36,420 nt of DNA. It comes from Acetanaerobacterium elongatum (GTDB lineage: Bacteria; Bacillota; Clostridia; Oscillospirales; Ruminococcaceae). The stretch covers positions 1 to 36,420 of the forward strand of contig NZ_FNID01000031.1 of NCBI RefSeq assembly GCF_900103835.1, in the 5' to 3' direction. The translations under genes were made by a program, and so were the position numbers. The notes under the pieces are model-generated. The model searched no databases. It saw only the letters and a list, made by a program, of their open reading frames with translations, and was not told the DNA's origin. How positions within the stretch are numbered: the first letter of the stretch is position 1; each line of letters begins with the position of its first letter. Of this stretch, positions 29,948 through 36,420 are shown in pieces.

Positions 29948-29973
29948 CATTTCTGCTCTGTTTATGCTATGAT
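29945..29973 (+). promoter_or_regulatory. Promoter of lexA
   Basis: TTGCAT (29945-29950) and TATGAT (29968-29973) with 17-bp spacing, about 60 bp before the ATG. Confidence 0.7.
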
Positions 29974-30036
29974 TGACTTAACCAAAGAGGCAATATATTA
30001 ACCTTCAAAAAATTCATCCCGAAAGGAATGCGGAAG

Positions 30037-30624
30037 ATGAGAACAGTATCGGTTACCGCACTAAGGGTATATGAGTATATTGTGGAGCGTGCTGCCGACG
30101 GGGTACCCCCTTCGGTGCGTGAGATCTGCACGGAGCTGCAGATTAAATCTACCTCCACCGTGCATAAGTATTTAAAGGAGCTTGAATCGGCCGGGTATAT
30201 CGAACGCGAATACAACCAGAACCGCTCCATTAAAATTAACACCGAGAAGGTGCTGCAGGTGCCGATTTTGGGCAACGTTGCGGCGGGTACGCCGATTCTG
30301 GCGATAGAGAATATCGAGGGCTATGTGCCGTTTCGTGCAAAGGGGTACCGGTCCGGAGACCTGTTTGCGCTGAATGTGCGCGGCGACAGTATGATTGAAT
30401 GCGGCATCTTGGATGGCGACATTGTGATTGCACGCAAAACCACCTATGCCGATAACGGTGAGATTGTGGTGGCGCTGCTGGATGACTCTGCTACCGTAAA
30501 ACGCTTTTTCAAAGAGAAGGGGCACTTCCGCCTGCAGCCGGAGAATGAGCGCTTGCAGCCGATTATTGTAAATGAGGTTGCTATCCTGGGACGGGTAATC
30601 GCGAACGTACGGTTGTACGAGTAG
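30037..30624 (+). CDS. lexA: LexA, SOS repressor
   Basis: A 195-residue SOS repressor that self-cleaves when RecA filaments form. The winged helix occupies residues 1-65 (PPSVREICTELQIKSTSTVH, KYLKELESAGYIERE). The cleavage site is Ala83-Gly84 (GNVAAGTPI). The Ser118 (RGDSMIECGI) and Lys155 (SATVKRFFKE) catalytic pair is present, with LDGDIVIARK and NGEIVVALLD around it. The ATG at 30037 is chosen because AAAGGA lies 9 nt ahead; the ATG at 30028 abuts it. A LexA-like box overlaps its promoter. No other SOS gene is adjacent. Confidence 0.95.
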   Translation: MRTVSVTALRVYEYIVERAADGVPPSVREICTELQIKSTSTVHKYLKELESAGYIEREYNQNRSIKINTEKVLQVPILGNVAAGTPILAIENIEGYVPFRAKGYRSGDLFALNVRGDSMIECGILDGDIVIARKTTYADNGEIVVALLDDSATVKRFFKEKGHFRLQPENERLQPIIVNEVAILGRVIANVRLYE

Positions 30625-30671
30625 TAAACGGTTTTAAACTGCCGGTCGTAAGCTGAACTTAATAAAGAATG

Positions 30672-30718
30672 AAAACTGGCTGCTTCCCTGCACAGTTGTG
30701 TAAGGAGGCAGCCAGTTT
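30672..30718. terminator. Bidirectional terminator between lexA and the esterase-like gene
   Basis: A 15-bp stem (AAACTGGCTGCTTCC with GGAGGCAGCCAGTTT, one G-U pair) between convergent genes, with A/T-rich sequence at its base on both sides. Confidence 0.72.
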
Positions 30719-30729
30719 CTATATGTAGC

Positions 30730-31983
30730 TCAGTTAAGGGGGGCCACCACCGTAGGTGTAGCATCTTTTACAATGATAATACCATCGTAGCTTTTTCGGG
30801 GAATCATTTGAAGGGTATAGAAAGAACCGTTTATCTTCTGCCAGTCGTTAAATTCCGAGCCGACGCTGCCCATGGTAAGCCTTTGATTCAGAATACCGTT
30901 AAGTGTATCGTTTTTTTCGGCATCTTTAAAGCTTAGGTAAAACACATTACCGTCAAGGTTTATAAATTGTTCGGTAAGAACGTTTGAGTTTTTTAGGGTG
31001 AAGTTTTTCACCTCACCGCCCGACGTAACCGCGCGGAAGGTAGTGTTGTAAAAATCGGTACCAATGGCAAAATAGCCGCTGCCGAATTCATCGGAAAGGT
31101 ATTTTCCCATAGAGGTATACCCGTAAGCCGCCGAGGATTTATCAATATGCCCGTTGTGCCCGGCTATAAAAATCATGCCCGCTTGTTCGTAGTCCAGTAT
31201 CCACTTCACCTTTTGGGCCATATACTGGTCGCGCAACTGAGCATAACTTGCACTAGAGGTTTGCAGCGTGGCATTCTCGCCAATACACTGCGCATACTGC
31301 AAGGCAAGGACAAACTCCTTTTCACTGGAGAGGCTTACATATTGCGCTTGGTTGGCTGTCATAAGGGTTATGAGCTTTTGAGCTGATTCCTTACCCGCCT
31401 TCACCTTCTCTTTATCCTGATCATACACAGTTTCATCATTTAAGTCGGCAAAAAATGTTTTATACTCGGCACAGGTTTTAGCGTCTACCTTTTCAAGGTA
31501 ATTAAACAAGCCCGCCTTGTTGTTGTCAAAGCGCTGCATATCAAAACCATAAAACCTTATTTTATCGCCCTCCTGAGCGCCTGCATTAAAATCACGAATC
31601 CATCGGATTAAATCAGCCATCTCTTTGGTGCGGTAAATTCCGAACCCAATCTGTGCCGCGGCCTCTTCTGCGGTTCCTTCACCGGTTTGCACAAACTCGT
31701 TTACCCTTTGGCACCCGCCAAAATCACCTTCCAGCGCAAACACCCGGCAATGATTGTTCTGCACCAGCGCTTGAAAAACCTCTTTTTTAAGGGTTTGAAA
31801 CTCCACATTGCCGTGTGTTGCTTCCCCCAAGCCCACAATTCTTACGCTGTCATCGGCGTTCAGATCGCTGATGTTAGTCAGGTACTCACTGATATTTGCC
31901 ACTTTAACTGTTTTGGCGCAGCTGGCTAATAATAACGCAAGCGATAGTGTGATTAACACAAACAGAAAACCGAATTTTTTCAA
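30730..31983 (-). CDS. Erythromycin-esterase-like lipoprotein
   Basis: A 417-residue member of the erythromycin esterase (EreA/EreB) superfamily, carried as a lipoprotein (signal FGFLFVLITLSLALLLASC, acylated Cys22). The active-site residues of EreB have counterparts: Glu54 and His57 (GLGEATHGN), Glu85 (FALEGDFGG) and His276/His279 (GHNGH). True Ere enzymes are cytosolic, so a surface-anchored relative probably acts on another ester or amide. The start is a TTG with GGAAAGG about 10 nt upstream; the first 20 residues make a good lipobox. Third gene of a PadR-DUF2812-Ere operon. Confidence 0.85.
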   Translation of the reverse strand: MKKFGFLFVLITLSLALLLASCAKTVKVANISEYLTNISDLNADDSVRIVGLGEATHGNVEFQTLKKEVFQALVQNNHCRVFALEGDFGGCQRVNEFVQTGEGTAEEAAAQIGFGIYRTKEMADLIRWIRDFNAGAQEGDKIRFYGFDMQRFDNNKAGLFNYLEKVDAKTCAEYKTFFADLNDETVYDQDKEKVKAGKESAQKLITLMTANQAQYVSLSSEKEFVLALQYAQCIGENATLQTSSASYAQLRDQYMAQKVKWILDYEQAGMIFIAGHNGHIDKSSAAYGYTSMGKYLSDEFGSGYFAIGTDFYNTTFRAVTSGGEVKNFTLKNSNVLTEQFINLDGNVFYLSFKDAEKNDTLNGILNQRLTMGSVGSEFNDWQKINGSFYTLQMIPRKSYDGIIIVKDATPTVVAPLN

Positions 31984-32007
31984 AAAACTGCACCCTTTCC
32001 TTTTGCA

Positions 32008-32619
32008 CTAACTATGTTGTTCTTTGGTTTCAGCTAAAAACCGTTTGTAAGAGCGCCTTGCCATAATCGCCAAACAGCCGTTGAAGATTGCAGCGGCTAA
32101 GAACAGGAACATCGGCAACACACGCATTAAGGCAAACGGCAATTCAATTAAAAACGCAAGCCAGAAGCTGGACCCCTGCTTCTCCCAAAGGCCAGGAGTT
32201 AAAAAAATCGGAGAGTTTAGCGGCTTGATAGTGATATAGGAGTAAACTGACAGCAGCACCAGTGAAACAATACACTGCCGCTGAAAACTGATATAACGCT
32301 GAGCCTTGGAGGTTATATCAGAGAATATATCCTCTGCTGCGTTCTCTCTCACGGGCAGAAAATACTGTCTGCCGGAGTATTTGGTTCCGTAAACATGCCG
32401 CCAGCCGCTGTCTTCGAACATAGTAACATAGTTATTAAAATCGTATTGGTTTTTAAAAACACGGTAATCAATGCGATAGTTCGTATCCTTTGGCGCTTCG
32501 TTTACGAAGTGATAGAACCCCAGACATGAGCTTTTGAAAAAACGGCAGCCTTTCTTGGCTTGAGAATTGAGGTATTGTTCTTCTTTTGCAAAGTCTATAA
32601 AGATTTTAAATTGCTTCAT
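32008..32619 (-). CDS. DUF2812 domain membrane protein
   Basis: A 203-residue protein of the DUF2812 family. The soluble N-terminal part (KQFKIFIDFAKEEQYLNSQA, KGCRFFKSSCLGFYHF, YRIDYRVFKNQ, FEDSGWRHVYGTKYSGRQYF, about residues 1-95) is the DUF2812 core. Two hydrophobic helices follow (about 113-130 and 160-188), then a basic tail. DUF2812 proteins are usually encoded right after a PadR regulator, as here (12 bp gap), and may be a membrane-bound sensor or anti-regulator for it. Their function is not established. Confidence 0.82.
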   Translation of the reverse strand: MKQFKIFIDFAKEEQYLNSQAKKGCRFFKSSCLGFYHFVNEAPKDTNYRIDYRVFKNQYDFNNYVTMFEDSGWRHVYGTKYSGRQYFLPVRENAAEDIFSDITSKAQRYISFQRQCIVSLVLLSVYSYITIKPLNSPIFLTPGLWEKQGSSFWLAFLIELPFALMRVLPMFLFLAAAIFNGCLAIMARRSYKRFLAETKEQHS

Positions 32620-32631
32620 TTCTCACCCCTC

Positions 32632-32943
32632 CTAAAACCCGATGGTTCCGGCAACTGTTATGATATGCCGCAGCCTTTCAATTTCAAGCCGCAGAACCTC
32701 TTTACCGGTTTCGGAAATCCGGTAGAGCTTGCGCCGCGCGTCGGTAGACGGCACATTTTCAATCAGCTTTTGACTTAGTAAATTCTCTAAGGCACCGTAC
32801 ATGGTGCCCGCCGCGATGCGAACCCTTCCCCCGCTCAACTCCTCAGCCTTCTGCATGATGTAGTAGCCATGCGCAGGCTGCGTTAACGCAAGCATGATAT
32901 ACAACGTTGTTTCAGTTAACGGCAGGTACTTCGTTAGATTCAT
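32632..32943 (-). CDS. PadR family transcriptional repressor
   Basis: A 103-residue single-domain PadR winged helix: LTETTLYIMLALTQPAHGYYIMQKAEEL, RIAAGTMYGALENLLSQKLI and RKLYRISETGKEVLRLEIERL (dimer helix). The ATG at 32943 follows GAGGGA by about 8 nt. It heads the operon with DUF2812 and the Ere-like lipoprotein. Two copies of a 19-bp palindrome lie in its promoter, which strongly suggests self-repression released by an inducer. Confidence 0.9.
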   Translation of the reverse strand: MNLTKYLPLTETTLYIMLALTQPAHGYYIMQKAEELSGGRVRIAAGTMYGALENLLSQKLIENVPSTDARRKLYRISETGKEVLRLEIERLRHIITVAGTIGF

Positions 32944-32970
32944 TATTAATCCCTCGATATTCAGTTCAAC

Positions 32971-32989
32971 TATACAGTTTAACTGTATA
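32971..32989. promoter_or_regulatory. PadR operator, copy 1
   Basis: TATACAGTTTAACTGTATA, a near-perfect 19-bp palindrome lying over the predicted transcription start of the operon. Confidence 0.75.
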
Positions 32990-32994
32990 GTATG

Positions 32995-33023
32995 ATTATA
33001 TACAGTTAAACTGTATATGTCAA
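32995..33023 (-). promoter_or_regulatory. Consensus promoter of the PadR-DUF2812-Ere operon
   Basis: On the minus strand TTGACA (33018-33023) and TATAAT (32995-33000) have exact consensus and 17-bp spacing. The 17-bp spacer is almost wholly the second operator palindrome. Confidence 0.85.
32999..33017. promoter_or_regulatory. PadR operator, copy 2 (inside the promoter spacer)
   Basis: TATACAGTTAAACTGTATA, same palindrome as copy 1 with only the centre changed. Its centre is 28 bp from that of copy 1, nearly three helix turns. Confidence 0.78.
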
Positions 33024-33081
33024 TAGGCAAATCATAACCCCAGCAGCTATAGATAAGCCCCTGTGGTTTCTTGATTAATAA

Positions 33082-33134
33082 AAAGAATACCCGCCATACA
33101 TAAACGGCTCATCCCGTTTATGCATGGCGGGTAT
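33082..33134 (-). terminator. Terminator after the gene at 33188-33844
   Basis: A 21-bp stem with one mismatch (arms about 33087-33107 and 33114-33134, loop CTCATC). On the minus strand a TTCTTTTT tail follows. Confidence 0.8.
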
Positions 33135-33187
33135 GTTATAAACTAATCTTCGTACTTTATCTTTACGACAGATAATAATACATTGGC

Positions 33188-33844
33188 TTACTGTTTTACA
33201 AAATTCGCCTCGCGAATCTTATCGGCACAAAGCTTCAGGTAATATTCGAAGATACTCTTACCAAGGTGGGTGTACTCTGTGTCGTTGGCTTTTTTGCACA
33301 ATGCCGCAAACTCCTTACCGATAGAAGTGGAGTTTGAAACCTCTGAACGCGTGCAGAGCAGATACATGGAAAAAGCGCCGGAGGTTTGTATCTCGTCGTA
33401 GAACTCGCGGTCGCGCAGGCTGATCTGCTCATAAAACAGGTTTTGTGCCGACTGTGCATCTATTGCATTAGGAAGCCCGTTTTCAAGGCAGACATCCACC
33501 GTGAAGGTAATCAGCAGCCGTATCTGCAGCAGCAGTTCCTGATCCTTGAGGCCGTGCGTAAAAATGTCATGGGAAAACACCGTTTCCACCAGCTGCACCG
33601 CAAGCCGTTTGGAACGCTCGATGTTGCCATTATCGTGTTCAGCCTTAATAATCCCGGCAAGCTCATCCAGCTCCTCCGAGTTGCCGGCAGCTTCGTCCGG
33701 CTCGTTCTCCTCCCCGGCTATTTTAATATCACTGTCTCCCGTGTCCTCCACCACAGCCAGTTTGAACCTGCGCTGCAAGCGGTTTGAAACCACTAACACC
33801 ATGCCCATTGTCATTAGAATTAATAGTGCAACAAGAAGCTCCAT
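33188..33844 (-). CDS. Membrane-anchored protein of unknown function
   Basis: A 218-residue protein. Residues 1-22 form one transmembrane helix (MELLVALLILMTMGMVLVV) with a basic stop (NRLQRRFK), a short acidic linker (GEENEPDEAAGNSEELDE) and then about 150 residues of predicted helix. I do not recognise the family. GGAGAG lies just before the ATG at 33844; an ATG 21 bp upstream precedes it. It follows the TSCPD gene by 21 bp, so they are likely co-transcribed. The topology would put the helical domain in the cytosol. Confidence 0.65.
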   Translation of the reverse strand: MELLVALLILMTMGMVLVVSNRLQRRFKLAVVEDTGDSDIKIAGEENEPDEAAGNSEELDELAGIIKAEHDNGNIERSKRLAVQLVETVFSHDIFTHGLKDQELLLQIRLLITFTVDVCLENGLPNAIDAQSAQNLFYEQISLRDREFYDEIQTSGAFSMYLLCTRSEVSNSTSIGKEFAALCKKANDTEYTHLGKSIFEYYLKLCADKIREANFVKQ

Positions 33845-33865
33845 CCGTTCTCTCCCCCGAAGCAT

Positions 33866-34123
33866 TTATGTCTTTTGAACTGCAACCTGTTCCAGTGCCC
33901 TTGCAAGCTGGTCTGGGCAGGAGGTGTTTCTGTGCCCACACCGTATCCCCTTAAGCCTGTCTATTACATCGCTGATGCGAGCGCCCTTTACCAATGCCGA
34001 AATCCCCTGCGCATTGCCGCTGCAGCCGCCCACAAAGCGAACCTCATTGATAATCCCTTCGTCACTGATATCCAGCTCTATTGTCATAGAGCACACACCC
34101 GAAGGCTTGTATGTATATTTCAA
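33866..34123 (-). CDS. TIGR03905-type TSCPD domain protein
   Basis: An 85-residue protein consisting only of a TSCPD domain, also found at the C-terminus of adenosylcobalamin-dependent ribonucleotide reductases. The signature cysteines are visible: GVCSMTIELDI, FVGGCSGNAQGISALVKG, IRCGHRNTSCPDQLARAL. It probably binds a metal or a thiol substrate; function unproven. The start is a TTG with AAGGA 10 nt ahead. Confidence 0.82.
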   Translation of the reverse strand: MKYTYKPSGVCSMTIELDISDEGIINEVRFVGGCSGNAQGISALVKGARISDVIDRLKGIRCGHRNTSCPDQLARALEQVAVQKT

Positions 34124-34194
34124 CTTAAATTCATCCTTATTCTATTATATAATACACGCCATAAAGTAATTCTATACGTTTTTGTTTTAAAACG

Positions 34195-35049
34195 CTACTC
34201 GATGCGCGTTTTGATGCCGGTTTTATCCTTATGCGAAAGCAGGGCGTCCAGTGCGTATTCCGGTGTATGGCAGACGCCTATGGGGTTGGGTATGCCGCGG
34301 TACATACCGTGGAAATCGCTGCCGCCGGTAACAAGCAGCCCATACTCCTTGGCCGTTTCGGCAATCGTCGCACTTACCGCTTCAGAGTTATCCGGGTGCC
34401 ACAGCTCCACGCCATCGATCAGGCGTTCCTTTGCGGCCTTTGCCATAAAAGCCATACTGTCGTAGGTGGCCGGGTGCGCAAGCACCGCTATGCCTTCCGC
34501 CTCATGAATCAGGTCAAGCACCTCATACACCGAGGGGCGTGTAAAATCGGTGTAGCAGCTGCCGTCCGGCTCGTGAAACAGCTCATGATAAACCCGGCCG
34601 AACAGAGAGTCGGCATAGCCGAGGTCCATCAGTGCGTTCATGACATGCACCCGATAGATAATCTTGCTGCCTGCCGTATAGCGAAGCACATGCTCAAGGG
34701 TTACGGGGTAAATGCGCATTACCTTTTTGAGCATCTCGCTGCCCGCGTTCTTGCGCTCCTCCTGTATGCGGATAAAAAGACGCTCCAGACGTTCGGGGAA
34801 CTTGGGAAGATAACAGAGCATATGTACCTTACGCCCCGTATCCGGGTCGATGCTTGATATCTCGCAGCCCGGCACAATCTCAACGCCATAACGCTTGCCC
34901 AATATCTTGGCACGCATTACACCGGACATGGTGTCGTGGTCGGTAACAGCCAGAAACGAAAGCCCTGCGCGTTTCGCGTAAGCGATTACCTCTTCTATTC
35001 CCATCGAGCCGTCGGATATCCTAGTGTGGCAGTGAAGATCGCCTTTCAT
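34195..35049 (-). CDS. PHP domain phosphoesterase (RNase AM/YciV-like)
   Basis: A 284-residue PHP protein unlike the one at 29193. Motifs: GDLHCHTRISDGSMGIEEVI, LAVTDHDTMSG, EIVPGCEISS, GIAVLAHPATYD and VTGGSDFHGMYRG. Order and spacing match the YciV/TrpH family, whose members remove 5' nucleotides from short RNAs or hydrolyse 3',5'-nucleotide bisphosphates. Cytosolic, no signal peptide. It lies 71 bp before the TSCPD gene on the same strand. Confidence 0.87.
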   Translation of the reverse strand: MKGDLHCHTRISDGSMGIEEVIAYAKRAGLSFLAVTDHDTMSGVMRAKILGKRYGVEIVPGCEISSIDPDTGRKVHMLCYLPKFPERLERLFIRIQEERKNAGSEMLKKVMRIYPVTLEHVLRYTAGSKIIYRVHVMNALMDLGYADSLFGRVYHELFHEPDGSCYTDFTRPSVYEVLDLIHEAEGIAVLAHPATYDSMAFMAKAAKERLIDGVELWHPDNSEAVSATIAETAKEYGLLVTGGSDFHGMYRGIPNPIGVCHTPEYALDALLSHKDKTGIKTRIE

Positions 35050-35347
35050 GTTATTCCCCTCTTTTCACCCGGCATTAACGATTGTTACTTCATTTCCCCC
35101 ATGTTGCTACAAATATTATTAATATATTATACAACTAAATAATGTATTAGCGCAAGGTTTTTTGAGTTGGGCGCATGTATAATACAGGTAAAACGGCCGA
35201 AATAATCCTGTGATTAATCTTATTCGGGCACGTCCGGTTTTAAGACCACTGCCTATAAAACGACATTGCACTAAGAAAAACGACAAGTATAGCAAACCCC
35301 AGAGGTAAACCATAGCGTTACAATGGTATTACATTAGTATTATTTAA
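35050..35347. other. Intergenic region, no gene seen
   Basis: About 300 bp of AT-rich DNA. It should hold the promoter of the PHP gene. No complete open frame, RNA gene or clear repeat was found. Confidence 0.5.
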
Positions 35348-35530
35348 GTATTTGTAAACATATTGTTTTATGGCTATACTTACCCAGGAGGTTATGATAC
35401 CGGTGTATATATTGAAAACTATTATGCATCATATCAAGTTGCAAGAGGGGGCAGTTTTAAAATACGATTAACAAATCAATCATCAGTGAATGCCCCTGTC
35501 ACCGGAGGTTCTATCGCAATTTACAACTAA
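35348..35530 (+). pseudogene. Short coding remnant of a probable surface protein
   Basis: A 60-codon open frame with no good start. It reads GYTYPGGYDTGVYIENYYAS, then YQVARGGSFKIRLTNQS and VNAPVTGGSIAIYN before TAA. The composition (Gly, Tyr, Asn, Ser; regular polar/nonpolar alternation) looks like the C-terminal beta domain of an exported protein. A stop at 35345 closes it and nothing upstream continues it. It ends 21 bp before the LytM-like gene. It could be the tail left by a deletion near the IS element. Confidence 0.4.
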
Positions 35531-35551
35531 TATATAGAGGGGGTTGGCAAG

Positions 35552-36055
35552 GTGAGTAGATTAATAAATCACAAAAAAAACCTGTTGCTTTTGATTATAG
35601 GTTTTTGCATAATACTTTTTACGGTAATTGTTTGTATAACCCAATTTGCATCGAAGTTTACTTTTCCGGTAGACAGAAACAGCCTTGCCGCATCCGCAGA
35701 GTTGAACTTCACAGACAACTATGTTATTTTCCCGTTAAAAGCGGATACCAATGTATATGCTGCATTGGACGGAACAGTGTCTTACGTTGGATCAGATGAG
35801 ACCACAAAAACATATAAAATCGTCATTGACCATGCAAACGGGCTTCAAACGGTATACAGTGCTCTGGATGAAAACCGTATCAAGGTTTCAAAAGGCGATA
35901 ATGTCAAAAAAGGAAGTACTATTGCCACTATCGCTGCTAATGTTAATGAGGAAAAGAATTTGGACATGACTATCTTTAACAGTTGCCTGAAGTTTGACCT
36001 GCTGAAAGACAGCAAAGCGATTAACCCCAGTAACGCATTGCATATTTATAACTGA
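35552..36055 (+). CDS. Single-pass membrane protein with degenerate LytM/M23 domain (SpoIIQ-like)
   Basis: A 167-residue protein. Residues about 8-33 form a signal anchor (KNLLLLIIGFCIILFTVIVC) that leaves the rest outside the cytosol. The domain from about 55 resembles peptidase M23: PLKADTNVYAALDGTVSYVG, KIVIDHANGLQTVYSAL, VSKGDNVKKGSTIATI, and a final LDMTIFNS where active enzymes have LHxE. The metal-binding HxxxD and HxH residues are not found, so it is probably not a peptidase. SpoIIQ of spore formers has this layout: one helix plus an inactive LytM domain. The GTG start has GAGGGGG about 8 nt ahead. Confidence 0.7.
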   Translation: MSRLINHKKNLLLLIIGFCIILFTVIVCITQFASKFTFPVDRNSLAASAELNFTDNYVIFPLKADTNVYAALDGTVSYVGSDETTKTYKIVIDHANGLQTVYSALDENRIKVSKGDNVKKGSTIATIAANVNEEKNLDMTIFNSCLKFDLLKDSKAINPSNALHIYN

Positions 36056-36067
36056 AGCCTAATCAAA

Positions 36068-36088
36068 ACCACCAGTTAAACTGGTGGT
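36068..36088. repeat. End hairpin of the IS200/IS605 element
   Basis: ACCACCAGTT, A, AACTGGTGGT forms a perfect 10-bp stem with a one-base centre. Two more small hairpins lie between it and tnpA (GCCC/GGGC near 36097-36109; CAGCCGCT/AGCGGCTG at 36174-36191). Such subterminal hairpins are where the IS200/IS605 transposase binds. The exact element end is not marked. Confidence 0.6.
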
Positions 36089-36173
36089 ATGCACCAGCCC
36101 TAAAAGGGCATATTACTGGCACAGCGTCTCAAGACGCACTGAATGGTTCCGCCAACCGCATTACTATTACGGG

Positions 36174-36200
36174 CAGCCGCTAAAGCGGCTGTTCGTTTTT
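36174..36200 (+). terminator. Hairpin between the LytM-like gene and tnpA
   Basis: CAGCCGCT, AA, AGCGGCTG followed by TTCGTTTTT on the plus strand. It may end transcripts from the LytM-like gene and protect the element from read-through. Confidence 0.55.
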
Positions 36201-36420
36201 CATGCCTTTGTTTCCTTGCTACCCGTGAACGGGTCTATGTATTCTTTGAATGATATTTGATCTGAAGCTATGTCTTCTTGTAATTGGTTTTTGATATATT
36301 CTTCAATTACTTTTGCATTTCTTCCTACTGTATCAACATAATATCCTCTGCACCAGAAATGCCTGTTCCCATACTTATACTTCAAATTTGCATGCCTATC
36401 AAATATCATTAAAGAACTCT
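36200..36420 (-). CDS. tnpA: IS200/IS605 family transposase TnpA, C-terminal part
   Basis: The C-terminal part of a Y1 single-strand transposase. The frame is open through the window edge (reading SSLMIFDRHANLKYKYGNRH on entry), so the N-terminus with the HUH motif is outside. FWCRGYYVDTVGRNAKVIEEYI contains the catalytic tyrosine, and IKNQLQEDIASDQISFKEYID is the usual tail. No accessory tnpB is visible on this side. The hairpins at 36068-36191 form the element end. Confidence 0.9.
   Translation of the reverse strand, partial: SSLMIFDRHANLKYKYGNRHFWCRGYYVDTVGRNAKVIEEYIKNQLQEDIASDQISFKEYIDPFTGSKETKA

Noticed and set aside
1-36420. The IS3 end on the left and the IS200/IS605 element on the right as a composite transposon around the whole window
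   Set aside because: The two elements are of unrelated families with different transposition chemistry, and the genes between are mostly housekeeping or operon-organised.
1-36420. CRISPR array or phage genes
   Set aside because: No regularly spaced direct repeats and no integrase, capsid, terminase or Cas-like sequences were seen.

Overview
The window looks like a chromosomal segment of an anaerobic, endospore-forming Clostridia member, probably of the Oscillospirales/Ruminococcaceae type. The evidence is a cwlJ-gerQ spore germination pair, a four-subunit 2-oxoacid:ferredoxin oxidoreductase, an [FeFe]-hydrogenase-like iron-sulfur protein in a DRTGG/HATPase/PHP neighbourhood, LexA with a Firmicute-like operator, and many AAAGGA/GGAGG ribosome binding sites with near-consensus sigma-A promoters. 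The family assignments come from reading the protein sequences; no search was run.

Layout. 1-337: right end of an IS3-family element. 361-1821: flavin reductase with its TetR repressor, plus promoter and operator. 1899-4238: DUF6933/pRiA4b protein and an M24 peptidase. 4468-7240: divergent operon of two membrane proteins (the first DUF5058) and an M20 peptidase, a candidate peptide uptake and hydrolysis module. 7426-8464: cwlJ-gerQ. 8763-11233: GT2-GtrA glycosyltransferase, phosphodiester glycosidase and a small membrane protein. 11298-12075: VOC protein and two tRNA-Ser genes. 12248-17541: a LacI-controlled set of two Gfo/Idh/MocA dehydrogenases and two xylose-isomerase-like TIM barrels, probably for oxidation-dependent sugar or glycoside breakdown. 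17637-20935: four poorly characterised genes, including a CTP-synthase-like amidotransferase with no normal start codon. 21061-24510: 2-oxoacid:ferredoxin oxidoreductase (gamma, beta, alpha, delta in coordinate order; delta transcribed first) and a P-loop ATPase. 24851-29918: DRTGG, HATPase, hydrogenase-like Fe-S protein, then an inserted GNAT gene and an opposing esterase gene, then a second DRTGG and a PHP protein. 30037-30624: lexA. 30730-33023: PadR, DUF2812 and an erythromycin-esterase-like lipoprotein under a promoter whose spacer is itself a palindromic operator. 33188-35049: a membrane-anchored unknown, a TSCPD protein and a PHP phosphoesterase. 35348-36420: a short coding remnant, a degenerate LytM/M23 membrane protein and the 3' part of an IS200/IS605 tnpA.

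What stands out. No CRISPR array, phage module or obvious defence island is visible. The best candidates for less-described biology are the H-cluster-like protein that keeps its cysteine ligands but lacks proton-relay residues, the DUF5058/M20/M24 peptide module, the keto-sugar cluster with layered operators, the PadR-DUF2812-Ere operon, and a hairpin placed directly in front of the ribosome binding site of several unrelated genes (best matches before 4468, 7866 and 23678).
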